Position numbers and translations under genes: made by a program. 64,000 bases of DNA, taken from the NCBI RefSeq assembly GCF_000482385.1, contig NZ_KI519395.1, forward strand, positions 41,646-105,645, written 5' to 3'. Below, piece by piece: positions 51,110 to 58,711 of this stretch (positions are counted from its first letter, which is position 1; the number at the start of each line of letters is the position of its first letter). This stretch comes from Nocardia sp. CNY236. GTDB taxonomy: Bacteria > Actinomycetota > Actinomycetes > Mycobacteriales > Mycobacteriaceae. The notes under the pieces are model-generated. The model did no database searches and had not been told where the DNA came from. It worked only from the letters and a program-made list of their open reading frames with translations.

Positions 51110-52693
51110 ATGCCATACGTCATAACCCAATCGTGCTGTAATGATGCGTCGTGCGTATTCGCCTGTCCGGTCAATTGTATCCATCCCACACCGGACGAGC
51201 CGGACTTTCTGAACGTCGAGATGCTCTACGTCGACCCGCAGACATGCGTGGATTGCGGTGCCTGTGTCACCGCGTGTCCGGCCGAGGCGATCACCTCGTC
51301 GCAACGATTGACCCCGGAGCAGAAGCCGTTCATCGAGATCAACGCCGATTTCTATCGGCAGTCCCGGCCGCGTGCACTGCTGGCGCCGCCGGTGCCGACA
51401 GCGCTGATTCGCGCCGAGCGAACCCCACTGCGGGTGGCGATCGTGGGGTCGGGGCCGTCGGCGATCTACGCTGCCGACGAACTGCTCACACAACCCAACG
51501 TCTCCGTCACGGTGCTCGATCGGCTGCCTATTCCGTACGGCATGGTCAGATACGGTGTCCCGCCGGACCACCTGAATACCCGTCGGGTCAGCACCTTGTT
51601 CGATGTGATCTCGGCGCAGCCCGGGTTCGGCTCGTATTTGAATGTCGATGTCGGCGTCCATCTGTCGCATGCCGAACTACTGCAGCATTTTCACGCGGTG
51701 ATCTACGCAGTGGGCGCGGGGTCGCATCGGGAGTTGGGTATTGCCGGTGAGGACTTGACCGGTTGTGTGCCCGCCGCCGATTTCGTGGCCTGGTACAACG
51801 GACGTCCCGACTACCCACAGCCGACATTCGATCTGTCCACTCGACGCGCGGTCGTCGTAGGAATCGGCAATGTCGCGCTCGATGTCGCGCGGGTGCTGAC
51901 CGGGAGTCCGGAGGATCTGGTCGACACCGCTATCGCTCCGAACGCGCTACGAGCGCTGCGGGAGAGCAAGGTCGAGGAAGTGGTGATACTTGCCCGCCGC
52001 GGCCCACTCGAGTCGGCATTCACCGTGCCGGAGTTGGTCGACCTGCTCGGCCGCGATGTGGACATCGTGATCGAAGGGGATCTGCCCGACTCGTGCGAGG
52101 GGCTGCCGATCGATCAAGAGCACAAGCTGCGTCTGTTGCACAGCGTGCGTGCCCGTCCGGTTGGTCAGCGCAAGCGAATCGTGTTCCGTTATCTGGCAGC
52201 GCCGACCGAAATCCTCGGCACCGATCGGGTGACCGGTGTCGAAGTGGGCCATACCAGGCTGCGCACCGATCCGGACGGGCAGGTTCGCGCCGTTCGCGCG
52301 GAGGGTATCGATCGACTCGAAACGGGTTTGGTTCTGGTGTCGATCGGCTACCGGGGTGTCCCGATCCCGGGTTTGCCCTTCGATGAGCCGGCGTCGGTCA
52401 TCCCCAATCAGCGGGGGCGGGTGCTGTGGCAGCCGGGGGGCGAACCTGTCGTCGGCACGTACGTCACCGGTTGGATCAAGCGGGGCCCGCACGGTTTCAT
52501 CGGCACCAACAAGTCGTGTGCGCAGGAGACGGTCAGACAGTTGGCCACCGACTTCAATATGGGACGCTTGCCCGAACCTCCAGGTGGCACCGCCGATTTC
52601 GATCGGCTCGTGCGGCGCCGGCAGCCTGCGGTTCGCGCTGGCGGATCTGCCGCTCATGGCAGTCGACTTCGCCGTCTACTCCCTCGAGCATGA
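51110..52693 (+). CDS. fprB: FprB-type ferredoxin / NADP+ reductase
   Basis: A 527-residue fusion of a bacterial ferredoxin and an adrenodoxin-reductase-type flavoprotein that moves electrons from NADPH through FAD to iron-sulfur centres. Ferredoxin cysteines are C9, C15, C19, C23 and C46, C49, C52, C56; FAD loop G-S-G-P-S-A follows, then NADP loop G-I-G-N-V-A and the C-terminal G-W-I-K-R-G-P-x-G-F-I-G-T-N-K. The N-terminus is almost the same as mycobacterial FprB. It lacks roughly the last 45 residues of FprB (575 in M. tuberculosis), ending in an Arg-rich stretch. Nine bp after paralogue D, it is the obvious electron donor for the diiron oxygenases. Confidence 0.88.
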   Translation: MPYVITQSCCNDASCVFACPVNCIHPTPDEPDFLNVEMLYVDPQTCVDCGACVTACPAEAITSSQRLTPEQKPFIEINADFYRQSRPRALLAPPVPTALIRAERTPLRVAIVGSGPSAIYAADELLTQPNVSVTVLDRLPIPYGMVRYGVPPDHLNTRRVSTLFDVISAQPGFGSYLNVDVGVHLSHAELLQHFHAVIYAVGAGSHRELGIAGEDLTGCVPAADFVAWYNGRPDYPQPTFDLSTRRAVVVGIGNVALDVARVLTGSPEDLVDTAIAPNALRALRESKVEEVVILARRGPLESAFTVPELVDLLGRDVDIVIEGDLPDSCEGLPIDQEHKLRLLHSVRARPVGQRKRIVFRYLAAPTEILGTDRVTGVEVGHTRLRTDPDGQVRAVRAEGIDRLETGLVLVSIGYRGVPIPGLPFDEPASVIPNQRGRVLWQPGGEPVVGTYVTGWIKRGPHGFIGTNKSCAQETVRQLATDFNMGRLPEPPGGTADFDRLVRRRQPAVRAGGSAAHGSRLRRLLPRA

Positions 52694-52840
52694 ATCCATC
52701 GGGCGGCCATGTCGCCGTGGCTGCACGCCTGTGGCCTTGCTCGGCATGATCGTGGAGCAAACATTGTGGTTGATCCACCCCGTTTTTGATGTAACCATGA
52801 GAAACAATAAAAGGCGTTGGGCGTAGGAGAGGCGGTGACG

Positions 52841-53839
52841 ATGAAGCCGGCAACCACATCGACCGCGGCGGATTCGGAGGTCGCGAGCGACGAAGAGTAT
52901 GCGGAAAAACTGCGGCTGCTCTCCGAGGGATCGGTGCACAGGCATTTCGATCCGTACAAGGACGTCGACTGGGACAATCCAGACTATGCGGTAGACGTCG
53001 GCGCGGAGCGTTGGATTCTGCCATCGGTCAACGACATGATAGCCAAGCACCCCTGGTATCAGAATCTGCCGATCGATCAGCAGATCGCCATCGGCAAATA
53101 TCGAATGGCGAACATCGTCAAGGTGGGCCAACAACTCGAGTGCGTTCTGATCAGTGGGATGGCCCTCTACAACTACAGCGTGCCGAACGGTTCCCCGGAA
53201 TTCGAGTACTGCACCCATGAGATGATCGAGGAACACAACCACAATCTGATGTTCCAGGAGATGATCGACCGGATCGGTATGGACGTGCGCGGTCTGGGTT
53301 GGCCGTTGCGGGAGCTCAAGTTTCTGGGCGCATTGATGGCGTCGTGGTTTCCGAACATATTTTTCATGATCGTCGTCGCCGGCGAAGAACCTGTGGACCA
53401 TGTCCAGAAGCAGCTACTACGCTCGAGCGAAGATATACATCCGATCGTGCGTAATGTGATGTCGGTTCACCTGGCCGAGGAGGCCCGCCACATCTCCTTT
53501 GCGCATGCGTTCCTGAAGAAGCACGTATCTGGATCGAGTCGGCTGGGGAAGTTCGGACTTTCGCTGGTGATGCCCATCATCATGCGGTGGATCGGCTATG
53601 CCATCGTGGTTCCGTCGCGAGCGTTTTTCGCCGAGTTCGATATCCCGGACCGAGTTCGCAGACAGATGTTCTACAGCGCTGATGCCGCGCGTTTCATCAG
53701 CGACTATTTCGATGACGCGCGGGTCCTGGCCAATGATGTCGGCCTGATGAATCCAGTGGCCAAGGTGGTGTGGAAGATCCTTCGGATCGACGGTCGTCTG
53801 TCCCGCCATCGGTCGGAACCCCAGCGCGATGCGACCTAG
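52841..53839 (+). CDS. AurF-type diiron oxygenase, paralogue E
   Basis: 332 residues with ligands counted as E100, E131 and H134, E182 or E183, H210, E214 and H217, matching the AurF set E101, E136/H139, E196, H223/E227/H230 in order and spacing. ATG 52841 follows GGAGAGG. Paralogue F begins 22 bp after its stop, so E and F form one operon. E and F are more alike to each other (V-G-Q-Q, W-F-P-N, P-L-R-E-L-K-F-L) than to A, B or D. Confidence 0.8.
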   Translation: MKPATTSTAADSEVASDEEYAEKLRLLSEGSVHRHFDPYKDVDWDNPDYAVDVGAERWILPSVNDMIAKHPWYQNLPIDQQIAIGKYRMANIVKVGQQLECVLISGMALYNYSVPNGSPEFEYCTHEMIEEHNHNLMFQEMIDRIGMDVRGLGWPLRELKFLGALMASWFPNIFFMIVVAGEEPVDHVQKQLLRSSEDIHPIVRNVMSVHLAEEARHISFAHAFLKKHVSGSSRLGKFGLSLVMPIIMRWIGYAIVVPSRAFFAEFDIPDRVRRQMFYSADAARFISDYFDDARVLANDVGLMNPVAKVVWKILRIDGRLSRHRSEPQRDAT

Positions 53840-53861
53840 GTCGTAGTGAAAGGCAGTGCCG

Positions 53862-54860
53862 ATGAAGCCCGTTGTCACCTCACCCTCGGCCGATTCCGAC
53901 ACGCCGCTCATCGAGGAGTACGACGAGACGGTGCGGATGCTCACCGACGCGTCGGTGCGCAAGCATTTCGATCCGTATACCGACATCGATTGGGACGACC
54001 CCGATATGGCAGCCGAGGCCGGCGAAGAACGGTGGATCCTGCCGCCGGATATCGATGTGGTGGCTATGCACCCGTGGTATCAGGAACTGCCGACCGAGAA
54101 AAAAATAGCTATCGGCAAATATCGAATGGCGAATCTCGTGAAGGTCGGCCAGCAGATCGAGCATGTTCTGGTCAGTGGTATGACTTTGTACAATTTCGAC
54201 GTCCCGAATGGTTCTCCGGAATTCGAATACTGCACACGCGAGATGCTCGAGGAGCACTACCACAGTCTGATGTTCCAGAAGATGATCGATCGGATCGGGG
54301 TGGATGTTCCCGGGGTCGATTCGCCGTTGCGAGAACTCAAGTTCTTGGCGGCGCTGGCGGCATCGTGGTTTCCAAACCTCTTCTTCATGGTATTGCTGGC
54401 GGGCGAGGAACCGCTCGACCATATCCAGAAGCAGACTCTGCGTGCTGGTGAGCGAGCGCACCCGATCGTGCGCACTGTCACGGCGATTCATCTCGCGGAA
54501 GAAGCTCGGCACATCTCTTTCGCGAGCGAGTTTCTGAAAACCCACGTACCCCAAAAGAACCGTGCCCACAGGTTCGTGTTGTCGTTGGTCATGCCATTGC
54601 TCATGCGGGAGGTCGGTTACGCGCTTGTGGTTCCGCCGCGGGGGTTCTTCAACGATTTCGACATCCCTCGGCGCGTGGGCAAGGAGATGTTCGGTAATGC
54701 CGCGGCAGTCGAGCGGATCAGTGACTATTTCGACGACCTGCGCGCCTTGGCCATGGACATCGGGCTGATGAACCCGGTTGCGAAGATGGCGTGGAAGATC
54801 CTCCGCGTCGGCGGCCGCCCGTCTCGCTATCGGTCGGAGCCGCACCGGGTGGCGACATAG
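53862..54860 (+). CDS. AurF-type diiron oxygenase, paralogue F
   Basis: 332 residues, a tandem duplicate of E. Ligands: E in Q-Q-I-E-H-V, E-x-x-H in L-E-E-H-Y-H, E in A-G-E-E-P, and H-x3-E-x2-H in I-H-L-A-E-E-A-R-H. ATG 53862 with AAAGG upstream. Codons such as AAA-AAA-ATA-GCT around residue 78 are more A/T-rich than in the cys genes on either side, a possible sign of transfer. Last gene of the array; the CbiX-like gene of the minus-strand sulfur operon ends 14 bp away. Confidence 0.8.
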   Translation: MKPVVTSPSADSDTPLIEEYDETVRMLTDASVRKHFDPYTDIDWDDPDMAAEAGEERWILPPDIDVVAMHPWYQELPTEKKIAIGKYRMANLVKVGQQIEHVLVSGMTLYNFDVPNGSPEFEYCTREMLEEHYHSLMFQKMIDRIGVDVPGVDSPLRELKFLAALAASWFPNLFFMVLLAGEEPLDHIQKQTLRAGERAHPIVRTVTAIHLAEEARHISFASEFLKTHVPQKNRAHRFVLSLVMPLLMREVGYALVVPPRGFFNDFDIPRRVGKEMFGNAAAVERISDYFDDLRALAMDIGLMNPVAKMAWKILRVGGRPSRYRSEPHRVAT

Positions 54861-54873
54861 GTCATCCGAGAAC

Positions 54874-55749
54874 TCAGGCCGAGAGCGCGGCCGTATCGGC
54901 GATCGCAGCGCGATAGCGCTCGAGGATCACCGTGGTCAGTGCCGGGTGCGGACCCAGTACCTCGGCATGGGTGACGTGCGGGGTGGCATGCTTCAGGCGA
55001 TCGGTGAGTAGACCGGGTGCGAGAAACCAGGGCGCCACCAGCACGTGGCGCGCTCCGCGGGCACGCAATCGCGCGATGGCGAGGGTGGCCGACGGTTCGG
55101 TGGTGACGAAGCAGGGCTCGGTGCGCCAGCCGGTCCGGGCGGCGAGTCGAGTCGCTACCGCTGTGGTGCGCGCGTTGGCGGCCGCCGCAGACGAGCCGAC
55201 CGCCGCGACCGCGATACCGACAGCATGCGTTGTGGCAGCGCCCCCGGGGCCGCCGGCAGCGGCGCGGACCCGATCGCATAGTGCATCGATCAAGGCGGGG
55301 TCGGCGCCCAGGACGTCGGCCTGGATCAGTCGCAACTGGGGGTGGCGCGTGCGAGCTGCTGCCAGTAGTCCGGGTAGATCGACGCTGGCGTGGAACGCGC
55401 TTCCCAGTAGCAGTGGCGTCACCACAGCGCGCGTATGGCCCGCAGCTGCGACGGCATCCACGACGTGCTCGACCGACGGGGCCGTGAGATCGAGAAAGGC
55501 TACCCGCACGTCGAGGTCCGGCCGTGCCGCAGCCACAGCGGCGACAACGGCGGACATGGTCGCCGCCGACCGCGGGTCGCGGCTGCCATGGGCCACCGCG
55601 ACGAGCGCGGGCTGCCGCCACATCGCACCCGTGACGTGCGTGCTCTCCAGTGCGGTGTGGCGCCGGCAACTCGCCCGGCCCGAGCGGCGCGCGGACCCAC
55701 CGGTGGCAGGTACCGGCGCAATGCTGGGCGAGAACGACGCTGCGGCCAT
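54874..55749 (-). CDS. sirohydrochlorin chelatase-like (CbiX) protein
   Basis: A CbiX/SirB-family protein that would insert Fe (for siroheme) or Co into sirohydrochlorin. A-V-A-H-G-S-R-D begins the fold with the metal-binding histidine; a second histidine is in L-L-G-S-A-F-H, and the C-terminal half repeats the fold (P-W-F-L-A-P-G). It follows cysN on the same strand with one intervening base, using ATG 55749; an internal ATG at 55623 starts right before the fold and is the alternative. Position after sulfite reductase genes fits siroheme supply, as with mycobacterial Rv2393. Confidence 0.83.
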   Translation of the reverse strand: MAAASFSPSIAPVPATGGSARRSGRASCRRHTALESTHVTGAMWRQPALVAVAHGSRDPRSAATMSAVVAAVAAARPDLDVRVAFLDLTAPSVEHVVDAVAAAGHTRAVVTPLLLGSAFHASVDLPGLLAAARTRHPQLRLIQADVLGADPALIDALCDRVRAAAGGPGGAATTHAVGIAVAAVGSSAAAANARTTAVATRLAARTGWRTEPCFVTTEPSATLAIARLRARGARHVLVAPWFLAPGLLTDRLKHATPHVTHAEVLGPHPALTTVILERYRAAIADTAALSA

Positions 55750-55750
55750 G

Positions 55751-57040
55751 TCAGGCTCCGGCGCCGACCTCGACGGCGGTCGCGACATCGCCGACCAAAC
55801 CCGCGGCCAGAGTGTTTCCGCCAGCTGGGTCGATCAACAGAAAGCTGCCGGTGTGGCGGTTGACGCGGTAGTTGTCGGCAGCGATGGGTTCGGCGACACG
55901 AATCGAAACCCGCCCGATGTCGTTGAGCTCCAACGACTCCGGGTTCGGGTCCGCCATGAGGCGCTGCTCGTCGAATCGTTCGAGCAGTGCTCCCACGATT
56001 GCCTGGGTGGTACGCGTACCGTGCTTGAGCAGGAGCCGAGCGCCGGGACGCAGGGGTGTATCGCCCAGCCAGCACACTGTGGCATCGAAGGTGTCGCGAG
56101 GCTGCGGCGCATCGGACGCCGTGGCGATGAGGTCACCACGGGAGATGTCGACCTCGTCGGTGAGAACCAACGTGACACTGCGGCCGGACTGTGCCACCGC
56201 GAGTTCGCCGTCGGGAGTGTCGATTCGCGCCACTGTGGTGCGAACGCCGGACGGCAGCACCACGACCCGGTCACCGGGCGCGACCGCGCCGGCCGCGATC
56301 TGTCCGGCATAGCCGCGGTAGTCGGGATATTCGGCGGTACGCGGTCGGATCACGTACTGCACCGGAAAGCGCAGACCCAGTGTGCGATCGCTGGCATTGT
56401 CGACCGGCACGGAATTCAAATGCTCGATCAAGGACGGACCGGTGTAGTACGGCGTGTTGTCCGACCGTGTCGCGATATTGTCGCCGTGCAGCGCCGAGAC
56501 CGGGATCTCCAGTACGTCGTCGTCCGACCACCCCAACGCGCGAGTGAGCTTTCCGAACTGTGCACTGATATCGGCGAACACCGTGGCGGCATCGTCCACC
56601 AAGTCGATCTTGTTCACTGCGAGCACCAGCTTCGGCACACCGAGCAACGCGAGGACCGCAGCATGTCTGCGGGTCTGCTCGATCACACCCTTGCGCGCGT
56701 CCACGAGCAAGATCACCAACTGCGCGGTGGACGCCCCGGAGACGGTGTTGCGCGTGTATTGCACATGTCCTGGAGTGTCCGCGAGGACGAAGGACCGTTG
56801 GGGGGTGGCGAAGTAGCGATAGGCAACGTCGATGGTGATGCCTTGTTCACGTTCTGCGCGCAGCCCGTCGACCAGGAGCGAAAGGTCCGGTGTGGCCAGA
56901 CCTTTGTCCACCGACGCACGAGTGACGGCGTCGATCTGGTCCGCCAACACCGATTTCGTGTCGTAGAGCAGCCGTCCGACCAGTGTGGACTTACCGTCGT
57001 CGACAGAACCGGCAGTCGCCAGTCTCAACAGGTCGGACAT
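55751..57040 (-). CDS. cysN: sulfate adenylyltransferase subunit 1 (GTPase)
   Basis: The 429-residue regulatory GTPase of ATP sulfurylase, which with CysD makes APS from sulfate. P-loop A-G-S-V-D-D-G-K-S-T is at 10-19, followed by D-T-P-G-H and N-K-I-D, then EF-Tu-like beta barrels. It ends after the barrels and has no fused APS kinase (CysC) domain, consistent with the APS reductase route next door. ATG 57040 is two bases after the cysD stop. Confidence 0.93.
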   Translation of the reverse strand: MSDLLRLATAGSVDDGKSTLVGRLLYDTKSVLADQIDAVTRASVDKGLATPDLSLLVDGLRAEREQGITIDVAYRYFATPQRSFVLADTPGHVQYTRNTVSGASTAQLVILLVDARKGVIEQTRRHAAVLALLGVPKLVLAVNKIDLVDDAATVFADISAQFGKLTRALGWSDDDVLEIPVSALHGDNIATRSDNTPYYTGPSLIEHLNSVPVDNASDRTLGLRFPVQYVIRPRTAEYPDYRGYAGQIAAGAVAPGDRVVVLPSGVRTTVARIDTPDGELAVAQSGRSVTLVLTDEVDISRGDLIATASDAPQPRDTFDATVCWLGDTPLRPGARLLLKHGTRTTQAIVGALLERFDEQRLMADPNPESLELNDIGRVSIRVAEPIAADNYRVNRHTGSFLLIDPAGGNTLAAGLVGDVATAVEVGAGA

Positions 57041-57041
57041 G

Positions 57042-57974
57042 TCAGAAATAGCCCTCTCGCTTGCGGTCCTCCATGGCGGCTTCGGATACTCGGTCGTCAC
57101 CGCGAGTGGCGCCACGTTCGGTCAGTCGGGAAGCGGCAACTTCGGCGAGGATGGCTTCGTTGTCGGCCGCGTCGGAAAGGATGGCGCCGGTGGAGGATCC
57201 ATCACCGACCGTGCGATAGCGCACCGACCGGGTCTCCACCACTTCGCCCTCGCGCGGACCGCCCCACACTCCTGGCGTCATCCACATACCGTCGCGCAGG
57301 TAGACCTGGCGGTCGTGCGCGTAGTAGATGCTGGCCAAATCGATGTCCTCACGGGCGATATAGCGCCAGATGTCCAGTTCGGTCCAGTTGCTCAGCGGGA
57401 ACACTCGCACGTGCTCGCCTGGCGCGTGGCGCCCGTTGTACAGGCTCCACAGCTCGGGGCGTTGCCGCTTCGGATCCCACTGCCCGAAGGCATTGCGCAG
57501 CGAGAAGATGCGTTCTTTGGCACGGGAGCGCTCCTCGTCGCGGCGTCCGCCGCCGAATACGGCGTCGAATCGATGCTCGCTGATCGCGTCCAACAAGGGG
57601 ACGGTCTGCAAGGGATTGCGGATGCCGTCGGGACGCTCGGTGAGTCTTCCATCGGCCAGATAGTCCTCTACCTTCGCCACATGCAGACGCAGGCCGTAGC
57701 GCTCGACGATCCGATCACGGAATTCCAGCACTTCCGGCAGGTTGTGCCCGGTGTCGACATGCAGTAGCGCGAAGGGCAACGGCGCGGGCCAGAAAGCCTT
57801 CAGCGCCAGGTGCAGCAGCACCGTGGAGTCCTTGCCGCCGGAGAACAAGATCACCGGTCGCTCGAATTCTCCGGCCACTTCCCGGAAGATGTGGATCGAT
57901 TCCGACTCCAACGCCGCCAGAGTGTCGAAGTCGCTGATGCCGAGGGAACGTTCGCTGGGGATGGTTTCGGTCAT
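57042..57974 (-). CDS. cysD: sulfate adenylyltransferase subunit 2
   Basis: A 310-residue PP-loop ATP sulfurylase. The pyrophosphate loop S-G-G-K-D-S is near residue 48, and the family's H-V-D-T-G-H-N and C-terminal R-K-R-E-G-Y-F are present. ATG 57974 overlaps the cysH stop (ATGA). Longer in-frame starts overlap cysH and have no family match. Confidence 0.95.
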   Translation of the reverse strand: MTETIPSERSLGISDFDTLAALESESIHIFREVAGEFERPVILFSGGKDSTVLLHLALKAFWPAPLPFALLHVDTGHNLPEVLEFRDRIVERYGLRLHVAKVEDYLADGRLTERPDGIRNPLQTVPLLDAISEHRFDAVFGGGRRDEERSRAKERIFSLRNAFGQWDPKRQRPELWSLYNGRHAPGEHVRVFPLSNWTELDIWRYIAREDIDLASIYYAHDRQVYLRDGMWMTPGVWGGPREGEVVETRSVRYRTVGDGSSTGAILSDAADNEAILAEVAASRLTERGATRGDDRVSEAAMEDRKREGYF

Positions 57975-58711
57975 GACTGGTGTAACCCGCATTCGGTCTT
58001 GGCGAGGCCGGCCCAACGCCCGCTTCGCGGATCGGCTCCCAGCTGCGGCTTCCGAGTGCACGGAGCGCAGCCGATGGACGGATACCCCTCTTCCACCAAG
58101 GGATTGACGAGAATGCCGTGGGTGGCGATGTAGTCGTGCATCTCGTCGTCGGACCACGCCGCGATCGGGTTGATCTTCACCAATCCGAAGGTTTCGTCAT
58201 AGGAGACCAGCGGTGCATTCGCCCGCGTCGGCGACTCCACTCGCCGAATGCCGGTGACCCACGCGTTGTACCCGGCGAGTGACTGCTGCAGCGGAACGAC
58301 CTTGCGCAGCCGGCAGCACTCGTTCGGATCCCGGGCGAACAGATCCTTACCGCGCAGCTCGTCTTGCTGTGCGACGGTGTGTTCGGGTCGCACGTCGATC
58401 ACGTTCACTCCGTACACCGCCGCGACCGCGTCTCGGGTGCCGATGGTTTCGGCGAAGTGATAGCCGGTGTCCAGGAACAGCACATTCACCCCGGCGCGCA
58501 CGTCGGCGGCCAGTTGCACCAACACGCCGTCCTGCATGTTGCTGGCGACGATGTATCCCGGGCCGAAGGTGTCGTCGGTCCACTGCAGCAGTTCGCTCGC
58601 CGAGGCTCCATCGAGTTCGGCCGCACCCCGCGCGGCGATAGCACGCAACTGCTCCTCGGGCAGTTTGTGCGCCAGTTCCGTAGTCACAGTTGTTCTCCCA
58701 TCGACACTCAT
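57971..58711 (-). CDS. cysH: adenylylsulfate (APS) reductase
   Basis: Reduces APS to sulfite using thioredoxin. The 246-residue protein has the paired cysteines C132-C133 and C215-x-x-C218 that ligate a [4Fe-4S] cluster, which mark it as an APS rather than PAPS reductase, and the catalytic cysteine C241 in E-C-G-L-H. The start overlaps the sulfite reductase stop (ATGA), and its end overlaps cysD, so these genes are coupled. Confidence 0.94.
   Translation of the reverse strand: MSVDGRTTVTTELAHKLPEEQLRAIAARGAAELDGASASELLQWTDDTFGPGYIVASNMQDGVLVQLAADVRAGVNVLFLDTGYHFAETIGTRDAVAAVYGVNVIDVRPEHTVAQQDELRGKDLFARDPNECCRLRKVVPLQQSLAGYNAWVTGIRRVESPTRANAPLVSYDETFGLVKINPIAAWSDDEMHDYIATHGILVNPLVEEGYPSIGCAPCTRKPQLGADPRSGRWAGLAKTECGLHQS

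Noticed and set aside
45809..54873. Insertion sequence or integrase explaining the oxygenase array
   Set aside because: No transposase, integrase, terminal inverted repeats or tRNA gene were found at either edge; the transfer idea rests only on synteny and codon impressions.
54932..57583. 883-codon open frame on the plus strand across the CbiX/cysN/cysD genes
   Set aside because: It is antisense to well-supported sulfur genes; its product is Arg/Ala/Val-rich with no family features, as expected for high-GC shadow frames.
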